Positions 8,015 to 16,639 of a stretch of DNA of 37,910 bases are shown here, piece by piece (the first letter of the stretch is position 1; every line of letters begins with the position of its first letter). A program made the translations under genes and the position numbers. The DNA is from Rhizobiaceae bacterium (GTDB lineage Bacteria > Pseudomonadota > Alphaproteobacteria > Rhizobiales > Rhizobiaceae): the NCBI GenBank assembly GCA_027484835.1, contig JAIXSF010000149.1, positions 1 to 37,910 of the forward strand, in the 5' to 3' direction. The notes beneath the pieces are model-generated. The model had not been told where the DNA came from. It ran no database searches and saw only the letters and a list, made by a program, of their open reading frames with translations.

Positions 8015-9393
8015 TGCGGATTCCGGATATGAAACGACTTAACGTCCGTAACGCCGTAAAGACCTTCCTTGCCGTTTCCGCGGCCGAGTCCGGACATCTT
8101 CTGTCCACCCCACGGAAGATAGAGGTCAGCATGATCGCAACGATTGACGAAGACCGTACCGGCGTCCAGTTGATCCACAATCTGGAGGCCGGCATCGACG
8201 TCACGGGTCCACACGCTGGCCGTGAGCCCATATTGGTTGTCGTTCATCAGACGCACGGCTTCGTCATCGCTCTTTACGGTCTGCACGCAGGCAACGGGGC
8301 CGAAAGTCTCCTCCTGCATCACTGTCATCGTCCCGTCGACGTCGGTTAGAAGCGTCGGGGCAATGTAGCAATAAGCGTCTTTGACACCTGAGAGATTGAG
8401 TGGTTCCTCGGAATAGGCGGTTGCTCCCTTCATCAACGCGTCGGAAATTTGGCTGCGGATCAGTTCCGCTGCCGACTTCTTCACGACTGGCCCGACGGTT
8501 GCGTTGGGGTCGAGCGGGTTGCCAACCTTGTACTTCTTCATTTCCTGCTTGAAGCGAGCGAGGAACTGGTCGCGGATCGCCTCGTGAACATAGATGCGCT
8601 CGACGGAGCAACAGGACTGACCGGCATTTGAGAAGCAACCATCCGCGATATCCGTGACCGCCTGTTCGATATCCGCGTCGGCGCGCACATATGCTGGGTC
8701 TTTTCCGCCGAGCTCCAGATGGACGTGGGTGAGTGTCCCTGCGGCCGAGCGGTGGATGGAAAGTCCACCTGCGACAGAGCCGATGAAGTTGACCCCCTTC
8801 ATCCTGCCGGAGCGGATGATGCGATCGACCTGATCATGGCTCAGTTCCAGAACCTGAAACACACCTTCAGGTCCGCCGATTGTCTCATAGGCTTCCCGGA
8901 TGATCCGACCGACGTCGACGGTCTGCGCTGCATGCTTCAGGATTACGGCATTACCGCCGAGAAGAGGGGTCACGATCAGCCACGGAAGCAGTCCCACAGG
9001 ATAATTCCACGGCGCGATGGAAAGATGGACACCCTGGGGACTGCGGCGCGTGAACCGTTTGATCGAGGCATCGGAAGGATAAGGGTCGTCGCCGATCGCG
9101 TTGAGCGCCTCGATCTGGGTCACAGTGACGGCCTTGAAGCGCTGGGTTTCGTCGGCTTGCGCCACCGGACGGCCAATCGACAAGGTCAACGCGCGAGAAA
9201 GCTCATCCTTCCGACGGATGAGTTCATCGGCGAGAGCGATGACCAGCCTAGCACGCTCGTCCTTGGAGGAATTCCGCCAAGTTTCAAATGCCGACTCCGC
9301 TTTTGCAAGCGCCGTGTCAACGGCCAAGTCGCTGGCGGTGTCGACTGAAAGAATCTTCGATCCATCAATCGGGGAAACAACCTCGATGGGCAT
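8011..9393 (-). CDS. NAD(P)-dependent aldehyde dehydrogenase
   Basis: This 460-residue ALDH-superfamily enzyme oxidises an aldehyde to its acid. PWN at 128-130, Glu227 in LELGGKDP and catalytic Cys261 in NAGQSCCSVERI are all in place. The frame opens further upstream, but ATG at 9393 is preferred: GGAGAGA lies about 6 bases upstream and residue 1 (MPIEVVSPIDG) matches the family. It is divergent from the SDR gene across a 155-base region rich in repeats and is translationally coupled to the downstream amidohydrolase gene. Confidence 0.9.
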   Translation of the reverse strand: MPIEVVSPIDGSKILSVDTASDLAVDTALAKAESAFETWRNSSKDERARLVIALADELIRRKDELSRALTLSIGRPVAQADETQRFKAVTVTQIEALNAIGDDPYPSDASIKRFTRRSPQGVHLSIAPWNYPVGLLPWLIVTPLLGGNAVILKHAAQTVDVGRIIREAYETIGGPEGVFQVLELSHDQVDRIIRSGRMKGVNFIGSVAGGLSIHRSAAGTLTHVHLELGGKDPAYVRADADIEQAVTDIADGCFSNAGQSCCSVERIYVHEAIRDQFLARFKQEMKKYKVGNPLDPNATVGPVVKKSAAELIRSQISDALMKGATAYSEEPLNLSGVKDAYCYIAPTLLTDVDGTMTVMQEETFGPVACVQTVKSDDEAVRLMNDNQYGLTASVWTRDVDAGLQIVDQLDAGTVFVNRCDHADLYLPWGGQKMSGLGRGNGKEGLYGVTDVKSFHIRNPQ

Positions 9394-9433
9394 TGTGCTC
9401 TCTCCTATCACAAATGTGTTGATATGGTCAGTT

Positions 9434-9500
9434 ATGTTTCGTATAAAGCAACACGTTTCCAACAGCAACACGATTCTGCAACGAAATTGTTGTTTCGCAA
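9434..9500. promoter_or_regulatory. Divergent control region with repeated GCAACACG(T/A)TTC
   Basis: GCAACACGTTTC at 9448-9459 and GCAACACGATTC at 9465-9476 are direct copies 17 bases apart with one mismatch. ATGTTTCG at 9434-9441 and TGTTTCG at 9491-9497 flank them, and CGAAA/TTTCG at about 9482-9497 forms an inverted pair. The half GCAACAC-GTTTC resembles GTAACAC...GTTTC in the 5975-6010 palindrome. The position between two divergent enzyme genes suits a shared operator. Confidence 0.5.
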
Positions 9501-9548
9501 CGGGGCTCTTGGTGGCGACTTCTCAAACGCGAAAAAGAGGGAGTTTAC

Positions 9549-10301
9549 ATGATCAAGTTTGATTTCAGCGGCCGCGTCGCCATCGTGACCGGCGCTGGCG
9601 GGGGGATGGGGCTGTCGCTCGCCGAGGGGCTGCTTGCGGCCGGTGCGTCGGTCCTGGCGATCGACGTCAAGGAACAGCCGGAAGCACTCAAAGATGGCGC
9701 CAAATGCGTCTACGCCAAAGGCGATCTAACCGACGCAAAGTTCGTCAATGATGCCGTCGATGCGGCATACAAGAAGTTTGGCCGCATCGACTATCTCGCC
9801 AACATCGCCGGCGTGCTCTGGTTTGGCAAGGACGTCTCCCTTCTCAATATAGACCTCGATATCTGGGACAAGGTGATGGATATCAACCTGAAGTCCATGG
9901 TGCATACCATCAAGGCCGCTGTGCCCTACATGCGAAAGTCGGGCGGTGGCTCCATGGTCCACTTTGCAACGGTGCAGTGCCTCCGTGGCGATACTGCGCC
10001 GCAAGATGCCTACGTGGCATCGAAAGCTGGTGTCGTCGCGATCTCCAATTCCATCGCGATGCAGCTCTCCGCTGAGGGCATTCGATCCAATGTCATTCAT
10101 CCGGGAATCACACACACGCCGATGCAGGCTCGCTGGGATTCCCCTGAGAAGCTGAAGAACGCATCCGACTATGTGCCGATGAAGAAGGTCGGCCAGCCGG
10201 AGGACATGGCCAACGCGGCGATGTTCCTGCTTTCCGACGCTGCCGGATATATCACCGGCACCAGCCTCATCGTCGATGGCGGCCTCATGCTCAAGTACTG
10301 A
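9549..10301 (+). CDS. SDR-family NAD(P)-dependent oxidoreductase
   Basis: This 250-residue classical short-chain dehydrogenase has the cofactor motif GAGGGMG at 15-21, NIAG at 85-88 and the catalytic YVASK with Tyr155 and Lys159. The catalytic serine normally found about 13-14 residues before Tyr appears to be Thr141 (HFATVQC), which is uncommon. The C-terminal ITGTSLIVDGGL is typical. GAGGGAG lies 7 bases before the start. It heads a rightward set with the PuuC-like aldehyde dehydrogenase (103 bases further) and the glutamine amidotransferase. It probably oxidises a hydroxyl intermediate of the same pathway. Confidence 0.9.
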   Translation: MIKFDFSGRVAIVTGAGGGMGLSLAEGLLAAGASVLAIDVKEQPEALKDGAKCVYAKGDLTDAKFVNDAVDAAYKKFGRIDYLANIAGVLWFGKDVSLLNIDLDIWDKVMDINLKSMVHTIKAAVPYMRKSGGGSMVHFATVQCLRGDTAPQDAYVASKAGVVAISNSIAMQLSAEGIRSNVIHPGITHTPMQARWDSPEKLKNASDYVPMKKVGQPEDMANAAMFLLSDAAGYITGTSLIVDGGLMLKY

Positions 10302-10404
10302 GCATGACCTGTGGTCCGAGGCGACCCGATTTGGTCGCCTCGGCGGTCGAATGTCGTTTTTAGCGTGGGCGATTGCCGACGGCCTACAAGAGGGAAATGC
10401 TTCC

Positions 10405-11910
10405 ATGGATCAAAAAAGTGCATCTGCAGGCGCCGAAATCTGGCGTTCTCGCGCAGCGGACTTGAAGATAGAAGGTCGTGCGCTCATCGATGGCGAGATG
10501 ACCAGAGCGACGGACGGAGCCAGTTTCGATTGTCTTTCTCCGATTGACGGGCGGTTGCTTGCCCAAGTTTCATCGGGTGGCGCTGCTGATATTGACCGGG
10601 CCGTCCGGGCTGCACGCGCGGCGTTCGAGGATCGCCGGTGGGCGGGGCAAGCGCCGGCTGCGCGCAAGCGTATCCTCCAGCGTTTTGCCGCGCTGCTGCG
10701 GGAAAACCTCGAGGAGCTTGCCCTTCTTGAATCACTCGACATGGGCAAGCCGATCTCAGCGGCTCTATCTGTCGACGTAAACGCGACGGCCCGTTGCTAC
10801 GATTGGTATGCAGAGGCAATCGACAAGGTTTACGATCAGATCGCTCCCACCGCGGATCAGGATCTCGCCCTCATTACCCGCGAACCACTCGGTGTTGTCG
10901 GCGCAATCGTTCCATGGAATTTCCCGATGCTGACCGCCGCGTGGAAGACCGCGCCGGCGCTGGCCACCGGCAATTCGGTCGTCCTGAAGCCGGCGGAACA
11001 GTCGCCATTGACGGCAATCCGAATGGGGCAGATCGCACTGGAAGCAGGCATTCCGCCTGGGGTATTCAACGTGGTGCCCGGATTCGGGCATACAGCGGGT
11101 AAAGCTCTCGCCAGCCACATGGACGTCGACGGTATTTTCTTCACGGGTTCGACCTCGACCGGCCGGCTGCTCATGGAATATGCTGGCAAGTCCAACCTGA
11201 AGAAGGTTGGTCTGGAACTTGGCGGGAAAAGCCCGAACATCATCCTGTCGTCCTATGCAGATATCGAGAAGGCGGCCATCACAGCGGCTGAAAGCATGTT
11301 CGCCAATCAGGGTGAAGTCTGCATCGCTCCTTCGCGACTGATTGTGGAGCGACCGATTCACGACAAGGTCGTGGAGATAATCGCCGAGTTTGCAAAGAAC
11401 AGGCAACCGTCTGACCCGCTCGATCCAGCAACGAATATGGGCGCGCTGGTGGATCTGCGCCACGCAGATCGCGTCATGAGCTACATCGAAACCGCGAAGG
11501 CCGAGGGGGCCAGAGTGGCTGCTGGCGGAACCCGCGCCCTGGTGGAGAGCGGCGGGGCATATGTAGCTCCTACGATCTTCGACAATGTCACAAACAACAT
11601 GAAGGTCGCTCGGGAAGAGATATTCGGTCCGGTTCTCTCGGTCATCTCTGTCGATAGCGCCGACGAGGCCGTAGCGGTCGCGAACGACAGCCCTTACGGG
11701 CTTGCCGCCGCTGTCTGGACGGATCGCCTCTCAGACGCTCACAAGGTCGCCAGGGCGCTTCGAAGTGGGATCGTCTATGTCAACTGCTACGACGCTTGCG
11801 ACATGACGACACCGTTCGGTGGATACAAGCAGTCCGGCAACGGCCGGGACAAGTCGCTGCATGCCCTCGACGAGTACACCGAGTTGAAGACGACCTGGGT
11901 GAGGCTCTGA
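10405..11910 (+). CDS. Aldehyde dehydrogenase, PuuC-like
   Basis: This 501-residue ALDH has PWNFP at 170-174, LELGGKSPNI with Glu271 and GEVCIAPSR with catalytic Cys306. Length and sequence pattern are closest to the gamma-glutamyl-aminobutyraldehyde/betaine aldehyde group (PuuC in the putrescine pathway). That assignment is by memory of the family, so the aldehyde could differ. An open frame reaches back to 10276, but ATG at 10405 has AGAGGG upstream and gives the expected N-terminus. The glutamine amidotransferase gene starts 32 bases downstream and is likely co-transcribed. Confidence 0.88.
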   Translation: MDQKSASAGAEIWRSRAADLKIEGRALIDGEMTRATDGASFDCLSPIDGRLLAQVSSGGAADIDRAVRAARAAFEDRRWAGQAPAARKRILQRFAALLRENLEELALLESLDMGKPISAALSVDVNATARCYDWYAEAIDKVYDQIAPTADQDLALITREPLGVVGAIVPWNFPMLTAAWKTAPALATGNSVVLKPAEQSPLTAIRMGQIALEAGIPPGVFNVVPGFGHTAGKALASHMDVDGIFFTGSTSTGRLLMEYAGKSNLKKVGLELGGKSPNIILSSYADIEKAAITAAESMFANQGEVCIAPSRLIVERPIHDKVVEIIAEFAKNRQPSDPLDPATNMGALVDLRHADRVMSYIETAKAEGARVAAGGTRALVESGGAYVAPTIFDNVTNNMKVAREEIFGPVLSVISVDSADEAVAVANDSPYGLAAAVWTDRLSDAHKVARALRSGIVYVNCYDACDMTTPFGGYKQSGNGRDKSLHALDEYTELKTTWVRL

Positions 11911-11942
11911 CCTATGAATGCCCTTAACCCCATGTCGGACCA

Positions 11943-12788
11943 ATGACGATGAGAATACTTATTGCAGAAGGAAACATGCATGCCTCCAGACAGAGATCCA
12001 GGGAGATCGGAGGCTCTACACCCGGCGAAGGCTATGGAGATGTCATCACGGCGCTTTGTCCGTCGATTGAGATCGACATCTACAATCTGCCGGATGCCGG
12101 CGAGAAACCGCCGAAACCGATCGATGTATATGATGGCATCGTGTTAACCGGTTCGTCGCTGACGATCTATGAGGATCGTCCGGAGGTCCGCCGCCAGATA
12201 GAGTTTGCGCAAGAGGTGTTCGCATGTGGCGTCCCCTTCTTCGGATCATGCTGGGGACTTCAGGTTGCGACTGTTGCCGCTGGCGGTGAGGTTCTTCGAA
12301 ATCAGCGTGGCCGGGAGGTGGGCTTCGCCAGAGCTATTCGCCTGACCTCCGAGGGGATTAGCCATCCGCTGCACGATGGAAGACCCGTCACCTTCGATGC
12401 GCCGGCAGTGCATGCGGATCATGTGACGCGCCCGGCCGATGGCACTATCGTTACGGCGTCAAATAGCGTCAGTGATGTTCAGGCGGCTGAGATATCCTAC
12501 AAGAACGGCACTTTCTGGGGAGTGCAATACCACCCTGAATTTTCGCTGAAGGATATCGCAGACGTTCTCGTCCGATACGCTCCGGTGATCGTTGATGAGG
12601 AAAAGTTCTTCGAGGATCCGCAGCAACTCGCCGCCTATGCAGGCAACTTGCGACTGCTTCATGACGATCGGGAACGGCGTTCGATTTCTTGGCAATACGC
12701 AATCGGCAAGGACCTGCTTGATGACCGCGTGCGGTTAACGGAGATCGCCAACTGGTTAAGGGTCAAAGTTGGGGCCGCCGTTCATTAA
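11943..12788 (+). CDS. Class I glutamine amidotransferase-like hydrolase
   Basis: This 281-residue protein has the class I GATase triad: nucleophile Cys103 in GSCWGLQ, and His197 with Glu199 in YHPEF. No synthetase domain is attached. Stand-alone members hydrolyse glutamine or gamma-glutamyl amides. Beside a PuuC-like dehydrogenase it could remove a gamma-glutamyl group from a pathway intermediate, as PuuD does, although PuuD belongs to a different subfamily. ATG at 11943 or 11949 could be the start. Its stop codon falls inside the first copy of a 14-base direct repeat (12780-12793). Confidence 0.85.
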   Translation: MTMRILIAEGNMHASRQRSREIGGSTPGEGYGDVITALCPSIEIDIYNLPDAGEKPPKPIDVYDGIVLTGSSLTIYEDRPEVRRQIEFAQEVFACGVPFFGSCWGLQVATVAAGGEVLRNQRGREVGFARAIRLTSEGISHPLHDGRPVTFDAPAVHADHVTRPADGTIVTASNSVSDVQAAEISYKNGTFWGVQYHPEFSLKDIADVLVRYAPVIVDEEKFFEDPQQLAAYAGNLRLLHDDRERRSISWQYAIGKDLLDDRVRLTEIANWLRVKVGAAVH

Positions 12789-12793
12789 GTCAT
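12780..12793 (+). repeat. 14-bp direct repeat, copy 1
   Basis: GTTCATTAAGTCAT occurs here, overlapping the amidotransferase stop codon, and again at 13149-13162 just before the pyc ribosome site. Confidence 0.8.
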
Positions 12794-12979
12794 CGCACAC
12801 TCTCGGTTTCGAACATAGGCTACTACGCGGTGTTACGATGCGAGATGTCCACGAGTACACACAAGTTCTGTCACGGAAGAATCTGATGAACAATAACTTC
12901 TTGCAGGCGGTGATGTGCCGCGCGGCACCAACTTTCCTGTTTCTCAACGGATTAAGTTCCCCGCCCCCTGGGCCAACTT

Positions 12980-13004
12980 GCCTGTCGTCTGAACGGCGAC
13001 AGGC
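12980..13004 (+). terminator. Hairpin, possible terminator or leader structure
   Basis: GCCTGTCG (12980-12987) pairs perfectly with CGACAGGC (12997-13004) across a 9-base loop. Only a weak pyrimidine stretch follows, so it is a poor intrinsic terminator. Confidence 0.35.
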
Positions 13005-13039
13005 GCTTTCTTCCGCGGGCAGTCGCAGACCGGTGGGAT

Positions 13040-13059
13040 GCGGGCGCATTTTTGCCCGC
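13040..13059. terminator. GC-rich hairpin with T-rich loop
   Basis: GCGGGC and GCCCGC form a 6-bp stem around the loop gcattttt. No T tract follows on the plus strand, so its role as a terminator is uncertain; it could be a leader structure of pyc. Confidence 0.25.
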
Positions 13060-13148
13060 TGGCTACGAAGCTTTGCGACGTAGGCTAGATAATAGCTGAG
13101 AATGCCAGTGGCAACCGCTGTAAGTCCCTACGGTCTCCGAGACCACAT

Positions 13149-13162
13149 GTTCATTAAGTCAT
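13149..13162 (+). repeat. 14-bp direct repeat, copy 2
   Basis: Second perfect copy of GTTCATTAAGTCAT, 369 bases after the first and ending one base before the pyc GAGGAG ribosome site. Confidence 0.8.
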
Positions 13163-13175
13163 TGAGGAGTCCGAC

Positions 13176-16100
13176 TTGCCCATATCCAAGATCCTAGTCG
13201 CCAATCGATCCGAAATTGCCATTCGCGTGTTCCGCGCGGCCAATGAACTTGGCTTGAAGACGGTTGCGATATGGGCGGAAGAGGACAAACTGTCCCTCCA
13301 TCGATTCAAGGCAGACGAGAGTTATCAGGTCGGTCGCGGTTCGCATCTCGCCCGTGAACTCGGGCCGATCGAGAGCTATCTGTCGATCGACGAGGTAATC
13401 CGGGTTGCGAAGCTCTCCGGAGCCGACGCGATCCACCCGGGCTACGGCCTGCTCTCCGAGAGTCCCGAGTTTGTCGATGCCTGCAACGACGCAGGCATTA
13501 CTTTTATCGGGCCGCGCGCGGAAACCATGCGCCAGCTCGGCAACAAGGTGGCGGCGCGCAACCTTGCGATCTCGGTCGGGGTTCCGGTCGTTCCGGCCAC
13601 TGAGCCGCTGCCCGACGACATGGTGGAAGTCGCGCGCATGGCCGAGGAGATCGGCTATCCGGTGATGCTCAAGGCATCCTGGGGCGGCGGCGGCCGCGGC
13701 ATGCGTGCGATCCGTGACCCGAAGGACCTGGCCCGCGAAGTCACCGAGGCGAAGCGCGAAGCGATGGCGGCGTTCGGCAAGGACGAGGTCTATCTCGAGA
13801 AGCTGGTCGAGAAGGCCCGCCACGTCGAGAGCCAGATCCTCGGTGACATGCACGGCAAAGTGGTCCATCTCTTCGAGCGCGACTGCTCAATCCAGCGCCG
13901 CAACCAGAAGGTCGTCGAACGCGCTCCCGCTCCCTATCTCAGCGAGGCACAGCGGCAGGAGCTCGCCTCCTACTCGCTGAAGATCGCCCAGGCCACGAAC
14001 TATGTGGGTGCCGGCACCGTCGAATACCTGATGGATGCCGACAGCGGTAAGTTCTACTTCATCGAGGTCAACCCGCGCATCCAGGTCGAGCACACGGTCA
14101 CCGAAGTCGTGACCGGCATCGACATCGTCAAGGCGCAGATCCACATCCTCGACGGACATGCGATCGGTACGGCGGAATCCGGCGTTCCGGCCCAGTCGGA
14201 CATCCGGCTGAACGGCCATGCGCTGCAGTGCCGCATCACCACCGAGGACCCCGAGCACAACTTCATCCCGGACTACGGCCGCATCACCGCCTATCGTGGT
14301 GCGACAGGCTTCGGCATCCGCCTCGACGGCGGCACGGCCTATTCGGGCGCAGTCATCACCCGTTACTACGATCCGCTGCTCGAAAAGGTCACGGCCTGGG
14401 CGCCGACGCCGCAGGAGGCGATCCAGCGCATGGACCGTGCGCTGCGCGAATTCCGTATCCGCGGCGTGGCGACCAACCTCACCTTCCTCGAGGCGATCAT
14501 CGGTCACCCGAAATTCCGCGACAACAGCTACACCACCCGGTTCATCGACTCGACGCCTGAGCTTTTCGCCCAGGTGAAGCGCCAGGACCGTGCAACGAAG
14601 CTCCTGACCTATCTTGCCGACGTGACCGTCAACGGGCATCCGGAAGCCAAGGGTCGCCCGCGTCCGCCCGAGGACGCGGCCGAGCCCGTCGTACCCTACA
14701 TCGACGCGCCGATCCCGGACGGTACCAAGCAGCTGCTCGACAAGCTCGGCCCGGTCAAATTCGCCGAATGGATGCGCAATGAGACCCGCGTGCTCGTTAC
14801 CGACACGACGATGCGCGATGGCCATCAGTCGCTGCTGGCGACCCGCATGCGCACCTATGACATCGCGCGTGCCGCAGGTGCCTACGCGCGGGCCCTGCCG
14901 AACCTCCTTTCGCTCGAATGCTGGGGCGGTGCGACCTTCGACGTATCCATGCGCTTCCTGACGGAGGACCCGTGGGAGCGTCTCGCGCTCGTGCGCGAGG
15001 GTGCGCCGAACCTGCTGCTGCAAATGCTGCTGCGCGGGGCGAACGGCGTCGGTTACAAGAACTATTCCGACAACGTCGTGAAGTATTTCGTGCGCCAGGC
15101 CGCAGCCGGCGGCATCGATCTTTTCCGCGTGTTCGACTGCCTGAACTGGGTCGAGAACATGCGCGTCTCGATGGATGCCGTGGCGGAGGAGAACAAGCTC
15201 TGCGAGGCAGCCATCTGCTATACGGGTGACATCCTCAATTCCGCCCGGCCGAAATACGATCTCAAGTACTATACCGCGCTGGCGGCCGAACTGGAAAAGG
15301 CCGGTGCGCATATCATCGCGGTCAAGGACATGGCCGGCCTCCTGAAGCCCGCTGCGGCGCGGATCCTGTTCAAGGCGCTCCGCGAAGCGACCAGCCTGCC
15401 GATCCATTTCCACACGCACGACACCTCGGGCATTTCGGCCGCGACCGTTCTTGCCGCCGTCGAGGCGGGCGTCGATGCGGTCGATGCGGCGATGGACAGC
15501 CTGTCGGGCAATACCTCGCAGCCGTGTCTTGGCTCGATCGTCGAGGCGCTGCGCGGTTCGGAACGCGATCCGGGTCTCGACCCCTACTGGATCCGTCGCC
15601 TGTCGTTCTACTGGGAGGCCGTGCGCAACCAGTATGCCGCCTTCGAAAGTGACCTCAAGGGGCCGGCTTCCGAAGTCTACCTGCACGAAATGCCGGGCGG
15701 CCAGTTCACCAATCTCAAGGAGCAGGCCCGTTCGCTCGGGCTGGAGACCCGCTGGCACGAAGTGGCCCAGGCCTATGCCGATGCAAACCAGATGTTCGGC
15801 GACATCGTCAAGGTGACGCCGTCCTCCAAGGTGGTCGGCGACATGGCGCTGATGATGGTCAGCCAGGACCTGACGGTCGAAGACGTCGTCGATCCGGCCA
15901 AGGACGTGTCCTTCCCGGAATCGGTCGTCTCGATGCTCCGCGGCGATCTCGGCCAGCCCCCGATCGGATGGCCGGAGGGTCTGCAGAAGAAGGCGTTGAA
16001 GGGCGAACAGCCCTACACCGTGCGTCCGGGCTCGCTGCTCGAAGACACCGACCTCGAAGCCGAGCGCAAGGCGATCGAGGAGAAGCTCGACCGCAAGATC

Positions 16101-16634
16101 AGCGACATCGAGCTCGCTTCCTACCTGATGTATCCGAAGGTCTTCACCGACTATGCGCTGGCCGCCGACACCTACGGTCCGGTCTCCGTGCTGCCGACGC
16201 CCTACTACTTCTACGGTCTGCCGGCCGGCGAGGAACTGTTCGTCGATCTCGAAAAGGGCAAGACGCTTGTCGTCGTCAACCAGGCCATGGGTGCCACCGA
16301 CGACAAGGGCATGGTGACGGTGTTCTTCGAACTCAACGGCCAGCCGCGCCGCATCAAGGTCCCGGATCGCGCCCATGGTGCGGCCGGCAGCGCGGCACGC
16401 CGCAAGGCCGATCCGGCGAATGCCGGTCATGTCGGCGCGCCGATGCCGGGCGTCATCTCGACCGTGGCCGTGGCTGCGGGCCAGTCGGTCAAGGCCGGTG
16501 ACGTGCTGCTGTCGATCGAGGCGATGAAGATGGAGACGGCGCTGCACGCCGACCGCGACGGTACGATCTCGGAAGTGCTGGTCAAGGCCGGCGACCAGAT
16601 CGACGCGAAGGACCTGCTTGTTTCTTGGAGTTGA
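13176..16634 (+). CDS. pyc: Pyruvate carboxylase
   Basis: Pyruvate carboxylase makes oxaloacetate from pyruvate, bicarbonate and ATP and refills the TCA cycle. The 1152-residue single-chain form is complete: biotin carboxylase domain at about 1-460 (ILVANRSEIAIRVFRAA start, GGGGRGM ATP-grasp loop, EVNPRIQVEHTVTE), carboxyltransferase domain at about 530-800 (TTMRDGHQSLLATRMR, with HFHTHD metal site) and C-terminal biotinyl domain with EAMKMET, Lys1118 carrying biotin. The length is close to the characterised Rhizobium etli enzyme. The start is TTG at 13176 with GAGGAG 6 bases upstream. Codon use looks more strongly GC-biased than in the flanking genes, as for a housekeeping gene. It lies between a metabolic island and a LysR remnant, which suggests a transferred block. 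Confidence 0.97.
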   Translation: MPISKILVANRSEIAIRVFRAANELGLKTVAIWAEEDKLSLHRFKADESYQVGRGSHLARELGPIESYLSIDEVIRVAKLSGADAIHPGYGLLSESPEFVDACNDAGITFIGPRAETMRQLGNKVAARNLAISVGVPVVPATEPLPDDMVEVARMAEEIGYPVMLKASWGGGGRGMRAIRDPKDLAREVTEAKREAMAAFGKDEVYLEKLVEKARHVESQILGDMHGKVVHLFERDCSIQRRNQKVVERAPAPYLSEAQRQELASYSLKIAQATNYVGAGTVEYLMDADSGKFYFIEVNPRIQVEHTVTEVVTGIDIVKAQIHILDGHAIGTAESGVPAQSDIRLNGHALQCRITTEDPEHNFIPDYGRITAYRGATGFGIRLDGGTAYSGAVITRYYDPLLEKVTAWAPTPQEAIQRMDRALREFRIRGVATNLTFLEAIIGHPKFRDNSYTTRFIDSTPELFAQVKRQDRATKLLTYLADVTVNGHPEAKGRPRPPEDAAEPVVPYIDAPIPDGTKQLLDKLGPVKFAEWMRNETRVLVTDTTMRDGHQSLLATRMRTYDIARAAGAYARALPNLLSLECWGGATFDVSMRFLTEDPWERLALVREGAPNLLLQMLLRGANGVGYKNYSDNVVKYFVRQAAAGGIDLFRVFDCLNWVENMRVSMDAVAEENKLCEAAICYTGDILNSARPKYDLKYYTALAAELEKAGAHIIAVKDMAGLLKPAAARILFKALREATSLPIHFHTHDTSGISAATVLAAVEAGVDAVDAAMDSLSGNTSQPCLGSIVEALRGSERDPGLDPYWIRRLSFYWEAVRNQYAAFESDLKGPASEVYLHEMPGGQFTNLKEQARSLGLETRWHEVAQAYADANQMFGDIVKVTPSSKVVGDMALMMVSQDLTVEDVVDPAKDVSFPESVVSMLRGDLGQPPIGWPEGLQKKALKGEQPYTVRPGSLLEDTDLEAERKAIEEKLDRKISDIELASYLMYPKVFTDYALAADTYGPVSVLPTPYYFYGLPAGEELFVDLEKGKTLVVVNQAMGATDDKGMVTVFFELNGQPRRIKVPDRAHGAAGSAARRKADPANAGHVGAPMPGVISTVAVAAGQSVKAGDVLLSIEAMKMETALHADRDGTISEVLVKAGDQIDAKDLLVSWS

Positions 16635-16639
16635 GGCGA

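Larger units (their letters stand above)
12789..13175. other. Intergenic region between amidotransferase and pyc
   Basis: No credible gene is seen in these 387 bases. It holds two hairpins (12980-13004 and 13040-13059) and both repeat copies at its ends. It may combine a transcription end and the pyc promoter/leader. Confidence 0.5.

Noticed and set aside
11943-12788. Assigning the amidotransferase as PuuD
   Set aside because: The catalytic triad fits, but the sequence pattern is of the GuaA-type GATase group rather than the PuuD subfamily, and PuuA and PuuB are absent.
12769-13083. 104-codon frame between the amidotransferase and pyc
   Set aside because: No ribosome site, overlaps the end of the previous gene, and the protein has no recognisable feature.
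13887-16547. 886-codon open frame antisense to pyc
   Set aside because: It is the shadow of a GC-rich gene with strong codon bias; its translation is Arg/His/Asp-rich and resembles no family.
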